Of a stretch of DNA of 7,031 bases, positions 1 to 6,386 are shown piece by piece. Source of the DNA: Pseudomonadota bacterium (GTDB lineage Bacteria > Pseudomonadota > Alphaproteobacteria > Rhizobiales > Rhizobiaceae); the NCBI GenBank assembly GCA_023388675.1, contig JAEWFU010000245.1:1-7031 (forward strand), given 5' to 3'. The notes under the pieces are model-generated. The model searched no databases, was not told where the DNA came from, and worked only from the letters and a program-made list of their open reading frames with translations. Numbering within the stretch: the stretch's first letter is position 1; the number at the start of each line of letters is the position of its first letter. The translations under genes were made by a program, and so were the position numbers.

Positions 1-1838
1 AGATCGGCGATTCCGCCGCGACAGATGCGGCGATCGCCAAGGCGACCCACGTGACGAAGATGCACATCGTCAACAACCGGCTGGTGCCAAACGCGATGGA
101 ACCGCGCGCGGCACTGGGCCACTACGATAAGGGCGAGGATCACTACACCTGCTGGACCACGTCGCAGAACCCGCATGTCGCGCGTCTGGTGATGAGCGCG
201 TTCTACAATGTCGCGCCGGAGAACAAACTGCGGGTGATCGCGCCGGATGTCGGCGGCGGCTTCGGCTCCAAGATCTTCATCTACCCCGAAGAAATCGTCT
301 GCCTGTGGGCCTCCAAGCGCGCCGGCGTGCCGGTCAAATGGGTGGCCGACCGGACGGAGAGCTTCCTGACCGACGCACATGGTCGCGACCATGTGACGGA
401 GGTGCAGCTCGCCTTCGACGCGGATAACAAGATGACGGCTCTCAAGGTCGACACTGTCGCCAATTTCGGCGCCTACATGTCGCTGTTTTCTTCCTCGGTG
501 CCGACCTACCTCTACGCCACGCTGCTCTCGGGCCAGTACGTCATTCCGGCGATCCACGCCAATGTGCGCGCGGTCTACACCAACACGGCCCCCGTCGATG
601 CCTATCGCGGGGCAGGGCGACCCGAGGCGACCTATCTGCTGGAGCGCGTGGTGGAGACGGCCGCACGCGAGCTCGGCGTTTCGCCGGCCGAGCTGCGGCG
701 CAAGAACTTCATCCGCGAGTTCCCGTACCAGACGCCCGTGATTATGGCTTACGACGCCGGCGACTACGAGACGTCGCTGGAAGCGGCCATGAAGGCTTCC
801 GATTATGCCGGCTTCGAGAGGCGCCGTGAAAAGGCGAAGAAGCAAGGCAAGCTGCGCGGCATCGGCATGAGCTGCTACATCGAGGCCTGCGGCATCGCGC
901 CGTCCGCGGCGGTGGGTTCGCTCGGCGCCGGTGTCGGCCTTTGGGAAAGTGCGGAAGTGCGGGTCAACGCGGTCGGCACGATCGAGGTGCTGACCGGTTC
1001 GCACAGTCACGGCCAGGGTCATGAGACCACGTTCTCGCAGCTCGTGGCTGATCGCTTCGGCGTGCCGCTCGACACTGTCTCCATTGTCCATGGCGACACC
1101 GACAAGGTGCAGATGGGCATGGGAACCTACGGCTCTCGCTCCGGCGCCGTCGGCATGTCGGCCGTGGTCAAGGCGCTCGACAAGGTTGAGGCCAAGGCCA
1201 AGAAGATCGCCGCCCACCTGATGGAGGCCGACGAAGGCGACATCGTCATCGAGAACGGCGAGCTCAAGGTCGCGGGCACCGACAAGTCGGTGCCATGGTT
1301 CCAGCTCGCGCTTGCCGCCTACACGGCGCACAACCTGCCGGGCGGCATGGAACCGGGCTTGAAGGAGGGCGCGTTCTACGACCCGACCAACTTCACCTTC
1401 CCGGCGGGCTGCTACATCTGCGAGGTCGAGGTCGATCCCGATACGGGTGAGACGGATATCGTGCAGTTCGTGGCCGCCGACGACTTCGGCAACATCATCA
1501 ACCCGATGATCGTCGAGGGGCAGGTGCATGGCGGCATCGCGCAGGGCATCGGCCAGGCGCTGCTGGAAGGCGCCCATTACGATCCCGCGTCGGGTCAGCT
1601 TCTGACGGCCAGCTACATGGACTATACCATGCCGCGCGCCGACGATCTGCCGTCCTTCAAGGTCTCGACCTCGAACACGCCATGCCCGGGCAACCCGCTC
1701 GGTATCAAGGGTTGCGGCGAGGCGGGCGCGATCGGCTCGCCGCCGGCGGTCATCAACGCCGTCACCGACGCAATTCGAAACAACGACCTGACCATGCCGG
1801 CAACGGCACAGAAGGTCTGGTCGGCGTTGCAGGGTTAG
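1..1838 (+). CDS. coxL: Form II aerobic CO dehydrogenase-like molybdenum hydroxylase, large (Mo-binding) subunit; 5' end missing
   Basis: This is the molybdopterin-binding large subunit of a xanthine oxidase-family hydroxylase. It works with a 2Fe-2S subunit (CoxS) and an FAD subunit (CoxM, encoded next). The frame is open from base 3, so the true start lies left of the window; 611 residues are present against roughly 780-800 in the family. Visible cofactor motifs are GGGFGSK (252-272), HGQGHET (1008-1028) and GTYGSRSG (1122-1145), which contact the molybdopterin cytosine dinucleotide. The catalytic glutamate is in GCGEAG (Glu codon 1719-1721). The active-site loop reads AYRGAGR (600-620), the form II signature. 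True CO dehydrogenases (form I) have AYxCSFR, whose Cys binds the Mo-Cu copper; here Gly replaces it. The natural substrate is therefore uncertain and need not be CO. The family call is secure; the substrate is unknown. Confidence 0.95.
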   Translation, partial: IGDSAATDAAIAKATHVTKMHIVNNRLVPNAMEPRAALGHYDKGEDHYTCWTTSQNPHVARLVMSAFYNVAPENKLRVIAPDVGGGFGSKIFIYPEEIVCLWASKRAGVPVKWVADRTESFLTDAHGRDHVTEVQLAFDADNKMTALKVDTVANFGAYMSLFSSSVPTYLYATLLSGQYVIPAIHANVRAVYTNTAPVDAYRGAGRPEATYLLERVVETAARELGVSPAELRRKNFIREFPYQTPVIMAYDAGDYETSLEAAMKASDYAGFERRREKAKKQGKLRGIGMSCYIEACGIAPSAAVGSLGAGVGLWESAEVRVNAVGTIEVLTGSHSHGQGHETTFSQLVADRFGVPLDTVSIVHGDTDKVQMGMGTYGSRSGAVGMSAVVKALDKVEAKAKKIAAHLMEADEGDIVIENGELKVAGTDKSVPWFQLALAAYTAHNLPGGMEPGLKEGAFYDPTNFTFPAGCYICEVEVDPDTGETDIVQFVAADDFGNIINPMIVEGQVHGGIAQGIGQALLEGAHYDPASGQLLTASYMDYTMPRADDLPSFKVSTSNTPCPGNPLGIKGCGEAGAIGSPPAVINAVTDAIRNNDLTMPATAQKVWSALQG

Positions 1839-1840
1839 AA

Positions 1841-1889
1841 GCGAATAGCGAATAGCGAATAGCGAATAGGGAGTAGCGAATAGGGAAGC
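1841..1889. repeat. Tandem 7-nt direct repeats (GCGAATA) after the coxL stop
   Basis: Starting two bases after the coxL stop codon there are four perfect head-to-tail copies of GCGAATA (1841-1868). A variant GGGAGTA (1869-1875), another GCGAATA (1876-1882) and a diverged unit GGGAAGC (1883-1889) follow in the same 7-nt register. The unit is AT-richer than the flanking genes. The array is noncoding and also forms the left arm of the inverted repeat that follows. Its copy number could change by replication slippage; that is inference. Confidence 0.9.
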
Positions 1890-1945
1890 AAAGCGACGGC
1901 GGCCGGGCGAAAATCCCTACTCGCTATTCGCTACTCCCTATTCGC
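1862..1945. repeat. Perfect 22-bp inverted repeat between coxL and coxM, built of heptamers
   Basis: Bases 1862-1883 are the exact reverse complement of 1924-1945, with a 40-nt loop between them. Both arms consist of the same heptamer series: GCGAATA, GGGAGTA, GCGAATA. The right arm continues inward with further inverted heptamers (TACTCGC, then the diverged AAATCCC). A second register is also possible, pairing 1876-1886 with 1914-1924 with one mismatch. No U-tract follows the stem, so it is not a classic intrinsic terminator. In RNA it could act as an mRNA-stabilising or processing hairpin between the two cistrons. It resembles a dispersed intergenic repeat of Rhizobiales, which needs a genome-wide search to confirm. 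Confidence 0.88.
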
Positions 1946-1947
1946 GC

Positions 1948-1962
1948 TCTCCCGAAGGGAGA
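1948..1962 (+). promoter_or_regulatory. coxM ribosome binding site inside a small hairpin
   Basis: TCTCCC (1948-1953), GAA, then GGGAGA (1957-1962) form a perfect 6-bp hairpin with a 3-nt loop. The 3' arm contains the Shine-Dalgarno sequence AAGGGAG (1955-1961), which ends 6 nt before the coxM ATG at 1968. The SD is strong and fixes that start, but it would be occluded when the hairpin forms. The SD core AGGGAG (1956-1961) is also complementary to CTCCCT at 1934-1939 in the right arm of the inverted repeat, so alternative structures are possible. The regulatory role is inference. Confidence 0.6.
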
Positions 1963-1967
1963 TACAC

Positions 1968-2768
1968 ATGTACCAGACCAACTACCATCGCGCTTCCTCC
2001 GTCGCCGACGCCGTGAAGCTTCTCAAGAAGGCCGAGGACGGCAAGTTCGTCTCCGGTGGCATGACGCTGATTCCGGCAATGAAGACACGGCTTGCCGCCC
2101 CGTCCGATCTCGTCGACTTGCGCCACGTACCCGAGCTGAAAGGCGTGAAGATTTCCGGAAAGACCGTGACGATCGGCGCCGCCACGACCCACGCCGAGGT
2201 CGCCGCGAACGCCAAGCTCGCCTCGGTCTGCCCGGCGATCTGCCATCTGGCGGCGCATATCGGCGACCCGCATGTGCGTCACATGGGCACCATCGGCGGT
2301 TCGGTCGCCAACAACGATCCGGCGGCCGACTATCCGGCCGCACTCCTTGCATTGGGGGCGACCGTCGTCACCAACAAGCGCGAGATCACTGCGGACAAGT
2401 TCTTCACCGGCCTGTTCGAGACCGCGTTGAAGGATGACGAGATCGTCACCGCGGTCACTTTCACCGCGCCGGCGAAGTGCGGCTACGCCAAGTTCCCGAA
2501 CCCGGCCTCGCGTTACGCGATGACGGGCGTCTTCGTCGCCAAGGCGAAGGACGGGGTCAGGGTGGCGGTGACGGGGGCAGGCGAGGACGGCGTGTTCCGC
2601 TCGAAGGAGATCGAGGCCGCGTTGTCGAAGAACTTCGACGCCTCGGCGCTGGAAGGCGTTTCCGTTTCGGCGAAGACGATGATGAGCGACATCCACGCCA
2701 ACGCCGAATACCGTGCCAACCTCGTCGTTGTCATGGCCAAGAGAGCGGTGGCATCGGCAAACGGCTGA
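1968..2768 (+). CDS. coxM: CO dehydrogenase-like molybdenum hydroxylase, medium (FAD-binding) subunit
   Basis: This 266-residue protein is the flavin subunit of the molybdenum hydroxylase whose large subunit lies just upstream. It passes electrons from the iron-sulfur subunit to FAD and on to an acceptor. Two family FAD-binding motifs are clear: SGGMTLIP (residues 29-36), matching the AGGxSLxP pyrophosphate loop, and TIGGSVANNDPAAD (108-121), matching TIGGxxAxxDPxAD. The N-terminal stretch and the length are normal for CoxM, CutM and related flavin subunits. The ATG start is supported by an AAGGGAG ribosome site 6 nt upstream. A 129-nt structured spacer separates it from coxL, which is long for two subunits needed in equal amount. 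No further cox accessory gene (coxD, coxE, coxF or coxG) follows it. The symbol rests on the pairing with form II coxL; other names are possible if the substrate is not CO. Confidence 0.93.
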   Translation: MYQTNYHRASSVADAVKLLKKAEDGKFVSGGMTLIPAMKTRLAAPSDLVDLRHVPELKGVKISGKTVTIGAATTHAEVAANAKLASVCPAICHLAAHIGDPHVRHMGTIGGSVANNDPAADYPAALLALGATVVTNKREITADKFFTGLFETALKDDEIVTAVTFTAPAKCGYAKFPNPASRYAMTGVFVAKAKDGVRVAVTGAGEDGVFRSKEIEAALSKNFDASALEGVSVSAKTMMSDIHANAEYRANLVVVMAKRAVASANG

Positions 2769-2796
2769 AGGGCGGGCATTGTCGCGCGGAGGCGAA

Positions 2797-2821
2797 GGGA
2801 AGGGGCTGCGCGGCCCTTCTC
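2797..2821 (+). terminator. Possible weak hairpin terminator after coxM
   Basis: Bases 2797-2804 (GGGAAGGG) can pair with 2814-2821 (CCCTTCTC) in an 8-bp stem with one G-U pair, closing a GC-rich loop. It lies about 30 nt after the coxM stop, where a transcript end would be expected. Only a short pyrimidine run, with no true U-tract, follows, so it is a weak candidate. It may simply be GC-rich intergenic structure. Confidence 0.25.
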
Positions 2822-2822
2822 C

Positions 2823-2850
2823 TTGGCAAGCGGCCCGGGATGCCTATGAT
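2823..2850 (+). promoter_or_regulatory. Candidate sigma70-type promoter for the PLD-like gene
   Basis: TTGGCA (2823-2828) and TATGAT (2845-2850) are separated by 16 nt, and each differs from the housekeeping consensus at one position. In rhizobial terms this reads CTTGGC, 16 nt, CTATGA, close to CTTGAC and CTATAT. It sits in the 114-nt gap after coxM and would start transcription roughly 25 nt before the ATG at 2883. This suggests the PLD-like gene has its own promoter rather than depending on the cox operon. Chance matches of this quality do occur, so it is a prediction. Confidence 0.5.
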
Positions 2851-2882
2851 GCGTCTGGTCAATCCTTGGCTGTGACGCGGCG

Positions 2883-4439
2883 ATGCGCATGTTCCTGATC
2901 CTGCTTGTCTGTGCGCTCGTCCTTGTTGCGGCGTCATTCCTCGCAGCACTTTCCTACGGTCATTTCGCCCGCCACGCGCGCGGTGAGGACATGCGGGCGC
3001 TGTCCACCGACCCGGCCTTCACCATCCTGGATAGGGGCATCGGCCCGCGCGTGGAGGCGCAGCATGGCCGTAGCGGCCTGACCTTGCTGCCCGACAATCT
3101 CGACGCCTTCGCTGCGCGTGCGTTGACCGCCCGTGCAGCAGCCCGCAGCCTCGATCTTATGTACTATTACTGGCTGGACGACCTGACCGGACGTCTCCTC
3201 GCCAACGAGCTTATTGAGGCCGCGGACCGCGGCGTGCGGATCCGGCTGCTGCTCGACGACATCAACGCGAGCGGCAAGGACAGCATCTATCTGGCGCTCG
3301 ACGCGCATCCGGCCATTTCGGTGCGGCTGTTCAACCCCAGCCGTGCACGCGACGGCGGATTGCAGCGCGGGCTCGAAATGGTGCTGCGCGCCTTCAGCGT
3401 CACACGGCGCATGCACAACAAGGCCTGGATCGCCGATGGCAGACTTGCCATCGTCGGCGGGCGCAACATCGGCGACGAATATTTCGACGCCGCCGAAACC
3501 TCCAATTTCCGCGACATCGACATGCTGATGATGGGGCCGCTGGTCCAGCAGACGGAAGCGATCTTCGACAGCTTCTGGAACAGCGACGTCTCAATGCCGA
3601 TCAGCGCGCTCGCGAAAGCGCGGGAAGGCGGACTGGAGACGCTCCAGACGGGTCTTTCCCAACTGCCACGAACCGATGAGGCGGCACCCTATGTCGAACG
3701 CGTGCTGGAGCGCATCTCGGTGCTCTCCATGCTCGACGGCGGCCTGCCGACCTACTGGACGAGCGAGGCCAAGGTCGTTTCCGACCCGCCTGAAAAGGCG
3801 CTGGCCCAGAACCCGGACAACTGGATGATGACGACGCTGATGCCGGTCATCGCTTCCGCCGACCGTTCGGTAGAGATCACGTCGCCCTATTTCGTGCCCG
3901 GTGTCGAGGGAACGGCCGGGCTGACAGGCATGGTCGCGAATGGTGTCGATGTTGCGGTGCTGACCAACTCGCTCGCTGCCACGGACGTAGCGGCTGTACA
4001 TGGCGGCTACGCCCCTTATCGGCCGCAACTGCTTGCCGGCGGCGTGCGGCTTTTCGAACTCCAGCCCCATGCCCGGCCGTCCGACATGTCGCTTTTCGGT
4101 TCGAGCGCTGCGAGCCTGCATACCAAGGCCTTCACCGTGGACGGCGAGACCGGCTTCGTCGGGTCGTTCAATTTCGATCCGCGTTCTGCGTCGCTCAATA
4201 CGGAAATGGGCGTGCTGTTCGTTGAAGAAGGTCTGGTAGGCCGTATGCGGCAGATCTTCGCCGACGAGACAGCGCCAGCCATGAGCTATCGGGTCTATCT
4301 CGATCCCCAGGGCGATCTGCGCTGGGAAGGCGAGCGGGACGGCGCGATGCAAGTCCACGATCGCGAACCGGAGGCGGGACTGACGCGTCGCATCATCGCC
4401 AGGATCGTCTCCTGGCTGCCGATCGAATCCCAGCTTTGA
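2883..4439 (+). CDS. Membrane-anchored phospholipase D family protein, cardiolipin synthase ClsC/YmdC-like
   Basis: The protein has 518 residues and two HKD phosphodiesterase motifs, which together form one phosphatidyl-transfer or hydrolysis site. Motif 1 is MHNKAWIADG with His178, Lys180 and Asp185, followed by VGGRN (191-195). Motif 2 is LHTKAFTVDG with His413, Lys415 and Asp420, followed by VGSFN (426-430). The segment SPYFVPG ahead of motif 2 and the phrase LDLMYYYW ahead of motif 1 are typical of bacterial cardiolipin synthases. MHNK followed by GGRNIGDEYF closely recalls E. coli ClsC (YmdC), which makes cardiolipin from phosphatidylethanolamine and phosphatidylglycerol. Residues 3-25 are a hydrophobic N-terminal anchor, so the catalytic part is probably at the membrane or in the periplasm. 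The ATG at 2883 has no good ribosome site; an ATG at 2889 is an alternative. Transphosphatidylation versus plain phospholipase D activity cannot be told from sequence. Confidence 0.88.
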   Translation: MRMFLILLVCALVLVAASFLAALSYGHFARHARGEDMRALSTDPAFTILDRGIGPRVEAQHGRSGLTLLPDNLDAFAARALTARAAARSLDLMYYYWLDDLTGRLLANELIEAADRGVRIRLLLDDINASGKDSIYLALDAHPAISVRLFNPSRARDGGLQRGLEMVLRAFSVTRRMHNKAWIADGRLAIVGGRNIGDEYFDAAETSNFRDIDMLMMGPLVQQTEAIFDSFWNSDVSMPISALAKAREGGLETLQTGLSQLPRTDEAAPYVERVLERISVLSMLDGGLPTYWTSEAKVVSDPPEKALAQNPDNWMMTTLMPVIASADRSVEITSPYFVPGVEGTAGLTGMVANGVDVAVLTNSLAATDVAAVHGGYAPYRPQLLAGGVRLFELQPHARPSDMSLFGSSAASLHTKAFTVDGETGFVGSFNFDPRSASLNTEMGVLFVEEGLVGRMRQIFADETAPAMSYRVYLDPQGDLRWEGERDGAMQVHDREPEAGLTRRIIARIVSWLPIESQL

Positions 4440-4495
4440 CCGGCGCGCCCGCCAATGCGACAATGCGGCTTCGCTGACGCGCAAGCGGAACCGTC

Positions 4496-4807
4496 ATGCC
4501 CACAAGCGACCCGACCACAACGCCGAAAATCAGGACGAAGCCGAAGATCGAGCGGCCGCGACTGCACAAGGTGATCCTCGTCAATGACGATTTCACCCCG
4601 CGCGAGTTCGTGGTCACGGTTCTCAAGGGCGAGTTCCGGATGAGCGAGGACCAGGCCCTTCGCGTCATGATCACCGCTCATCGACGCGGCGTATGCGTTG
4701 TCGCCGTCTTCACGCGTGACGTGGCCGAAACCAAGGCGGCGCGGGCGACAGATGCCGGCCGCGCCAAGGGTTATCCCCTGCTGTTCACGACCGAGCCGGA
4801 GGAATGA
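4496..4807 (+). CDS. clpS: ATP-dependent Clp protease adaptor ClpS, ClpS2-like paralogue
   Basis: ClpS binds proteins with destabilising N-terminal residues and hands them to ClpAP for degradation in the cytoplasm. The 103-residue length is normal. A flexible Thr/Lys/Pro-rich tail (about residues 1-22) is followed by the core, with LHKVILVNDDFTP (23-35). Asn30, Asp31 and His62 match the E. coli residues Asn34, Asp35 and His66 that bind the alpha-amino group. The C-terminal end GYPLLFTTEPEE, and Arg after TP in NDDFTPREF, resemble alphaproteobacterial ClpS2 rather than ClpS1. Arg36 stands where E. coli has the gatekeeper Met40, and Ala61 replaces Val65, so the specificity pocket should differ. 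No clpA lies next to it, which also suits ClpS2. A weak GGA ribosome site lies 6 nt before the ATG. The last 23 bases overlap the convergent doxX-like gene. Confidence 0.93.
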   Translation: MPTSDPTTTPKIRTKPKIERPRLHKVILVNDDFTPREFVVTVLKGEFRMSEDQALRVMITAHRRGVCVVAVFTRDVAETKAARATDAGRAKGYPLLFTTEPEE

Positions 4808-5234
4808 GCATCGTTTCGTGATCGGCGTCGCTCGCCGATCCGGACCTTGCGCTGGCGAAGGGGAAGATCGCGCGCAGCCGCGGATCGCGCAGCCAAAGCC
4901 CGCCCCACATGAACAGGCCGAGATAGAGGCTGAACAGGACGTGGCTGAAGAGCGGGCTTTCGGCCCGCACCTGCGTCGCCATCGCGCCGCCGAGCAGTCC
5001 CATGGTCAGCACCGCACCGAATACGCTCGTCCGCGGATAGACGTACAGGATCACGCAGACGAGTTCGATGACGCCGATCATCAGTGCGTAGCCGGCCGGC
5101 CAGCCGAGCTGCGCCATGGTCTCTTCCGCCACCGGCATGCTGGCAAGCTTCGGGGTCACCGATGCGCCCAGCATGAAGATCACGAAAAGTCCCGAAAGAA
5201 TGCGACCCGTCCAGAGCATTGCAGTCGTATTCAT
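4785..5234 (-). CDS. DoxX-like family integral membrane protein (four helices)
   Basis: This 149-residue protein has four predicted membrane helices at about residues 7-27, 47-66, 70-89 and 96-115. A short cytosolic-type tail rich in Arg, Ser and Asp follows. The pattern LGWPAGYALMIGVIEL, then a third helix with GLLGGAMAT, then a His (His98) before helix 4, fits the DoxX-like family (DoxX_2). Family members are mostly uncharacterised; some DoxX proteins take part in thiosulfate:quinone or thiol-redox systems, but nothing here assigns a substrate. The start is the ATG at 5234, because AAGGAGGG lies 4 nt upstream. A GTG further out at 5249 would place that ribosome site inside the coding sequence. 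The gene is divergent from the phosphodiesterase gene and converges on clpS, with a 23-bp overlap of the two 3' ends. The tail encoded there may be poorly constrained. Confidence 0.85.
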   Translation of the reverse strand: MNTTAMLWTGRILSGLFVIFMLGASVTPKLASMPVAEETMAQLGWPAGYALMIGVIELVCVILYVYPRTSVFGAVLTMGLLGGAMATQVRAESPLFSHVLFSLYLGLFMWGGLWLRDPRLRAIFPFASARSGSASDADHETMLIPPARS

Positions 5235-5238
5235 CTGT

Positions 5239-5246
5239 CCCTCCTT
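5239..5246 (-). promoter_or_regulatory. Shine-Dalgarno site fixing the doxX-like start
   Basis: On the minus strand AAGGAGGG (5246 down to 5239) is a near-ideal anti-16S match. Its GGAGG core lies 6 nt from the ATG at 5234. This decides against the in-frame GTG at 5249, whose reading would translate the site itself as Lys-Glu-Gly. Confidence 0.85.
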
Positions 5247-5398
5247 CACGAGGCTTGGTTGTCACTGCGCCAAGGACGCGCGCGCTGCCCGGTACCCGAC
5301 ACGCGTCCGAAAATTTCTCGCGGCACGGTTGTGAACGGGAAAGCGAGCCTGCGCCTCAATTCGCTCACAGTCGCCGCCTCTACCGTCGGTTGGTGTCG

Positions 5399-5405
5399 AA
5401 GGGGA
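5399..5405 (+). promoter_or_regulatory. Shine-Dalgarno site fixing the phosphodiesterase start
   Basis: AAGGGGA (5399-5405) sits 6 nt before the ATG at 5412. The frame is open for another 238 codons upstream. This site, together with the signal-like N-terminus that begins at 5412, rejects any earlier start. Confidence 0.75.
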
Positions 5406-5411
5406 TCGTCG

Positions 5412-6383
5412 ATGAAGAAATTTGCTGCGCTTGCGCTGGTCGTCCTGCTCGCGATCTATTTCTGGAACGCCTCGTGGATAGTTGCAGCACCTGATGCTCC
5501 GACTGTCAGGCTGATCGCGCATCGTGGCGTGCATCATACTTTCGACCGCACCGATCTCGACAACGATACCTGCACGGCGCTGCGCATCCATCCGCCTGAG
5601 CACGACCTGTTCGAGAATACGATACCGTCGATGCAGGCTGCTTTCGCGGCCGGCGCCGACATCGTGGAACTCGATTTGCATCCGACCACCGATGGCCAGT
5701 TCGCCGTCATGCACGACTGGACGATCGACTGCCGTACGGAGGGGAAAGGAGAAACCCGAAGCCACGACATGGCCTATCTGAAGACGCTCGACATCGGCTA
5801 CGGCTACAGTGCCGACGGTGGCGAGACTTTTCCCCTGCGTGGCAAGGGCGTCGGGCTGATGCCGTCGCTGACGGACGTGCTGGCGACAATGCCGGAGCGC
5901 CGCTTCCTGATCAATTTCAAGTCCAACGAAGAACGCGAGGCGGCGATGCTGGCCGATCTGGCTCGGCAGGAGCCGGGATGGCGGGCGTCGATCTGGGGTG
6001 CATATGGCGGCGACGCCCCGACGCTTGCCGCCGCAGAACGCCTGCCGGAACTGAAAACCTGGACGCGCCGCGGCCTCGTGGCCTGCCTCGGGCGATACGT
6101 CGCGCTCGGCTGGTCAGGCTACGTGCCGGAGGCTTGCCGGGACACGATGGTCATGATTCCGATCAACGTCGCGCCGTGGCTGTGGGGCTGGCCGAACCGC
6201 TTCCAGCAGCGTCTCGCCGCCGCCGGCAGCGAAATCATCCTGCTCGGACCGTATGGTGCCGGCGATCCCGGAACCGCCGGCATCGACGATGTCGAGACGC
6301 TGGATCGCGTCCCGGCCAGCTTCGACGGCTATGTCTGGACCAACCGGATCGAGATCATCGGCCCCGCACTCGGACGCCGATAG
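5412..6383 (+). CDS. Glycerophosphodiester phosphodiesterase family protein, exported or membrane-anchored
   Basis: The family cleaves glycerophosphodiesters from deacylated phospholipids to sn-glycerol-3-phosphate and an alcohol, usually with a bound metal. The protein has 323 residues. Lys2-Lys3 and a hydrophobic stretch (about 4-26) form a signal peptide or anchor, so it acts outside the cytoplasm. The TIM-barrel motifs are LIAHRG (34-39, His37 and Arg38), FENT (67-70), ELDLHPTTDG (86-95, Glu86 and Asp88 as metal ligands) and MHDWT (100-104, His101). Two features are odd. About 28 residues separate HRG from ENT, where about ten are usual. The later LxxExK metal-ligand motif appears as LINFKS with Asn168 in place of Glu. 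Four cysteines (54, 107, 225, 242) could form periplasmic disulfides. The fold is secure; activity and exact substrate are not. Confidence 0.87.
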   Translation: MKKFAALALVVLLAIYFWNASWIVAAPDAPTVRLIAHRGVHHTFDRTDLDNDTCTALRIHPPEHDLFENTIPSMQAAFAAGADIVELDLHPTTDGQFAVMHDWTIDCRTEGKGETRSHDMAYLKTLDIGYGYSADGGETFPLRGKGVGLMPSLTDVLATMPERRFLINFKSNEEREAAMLADLARQEPGWRASIWGAYGGDAPTLAAAERLPELKTWTRRGLVACLGRYVALGWSGYVPEACRDTMVMIPINVAPWLWGWPNRFQQRLAAAGSEIILLGPYGAGDPGTAGIDDVETLDRVPASFDGYVWTNRIEIIGPALGRR

Positions 6384-6386
6384 GGC

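Larger units (their letters stand above)
5235..5411. other. 177-nt divergent intergenic region, no confident promoter
   Basis: This spacer separates the divergent doxX-like and phosphodiesterase genes, so it must hold promoters for both. It contains a short AT-rich island (GAAAATTTCT, about 5308-5317) in GC-rich surroundings. I find no convincing -35/-10 pair on either strand and no long inverted repeat. A plus-strand frame stays open across it from 4698, but this looks like chance in GC-rich DNA. Confidence 0.5.

Noticed and set aside
1841..1945. CRISPR array or intrinsic terminator in the coxL-coxM spacer
   Set aside because: The units are 7 nt without unique spacers, so it is not CRISPR. 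The stem is not followed by a U-tract, and coxM follows in the same direction.
1938..2696. 252-codon open frame on the minus strand opposite coxM
   Set aside because: It is antisense to a gene with clear FAD motifs, has an Arg/Gly/Asp/His-rich composition and no recognisable motif; long chance frames are common in such GC-rich DNA.
3591..4484. 297-codon open frame on the minus strand opposite the PLD-like gene
   Set aside because: It has no family features and a His/Arg-rich shadow composition, and it covers the second HKD motif of a real gene on the plus strand.
4771..5265. Alternative minus-strand frame of 164 codons over the doxX-like gene
   Set aside because: The other minus-strand frame has four membrane helices, a family match and an ideal Shine-Dalgarno; this one has none of these.
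5300..5340. Minus-strand promoter for the doxX-like gene with TTCACA as -35 box
   Set aside because: No acceptable -10 hexamer lies 15-18 nt downstream; only a T-rich run near the AT-rich island is found.
4698..5411. 238-codon upstream extension of the phosphodiesterase frame
   Set aside because: It overlaps clpS and the doxX-like gene, has a shadow-like charged sequence, and would bury a signal peptide that starts at 5412 behind its own ribosome site.
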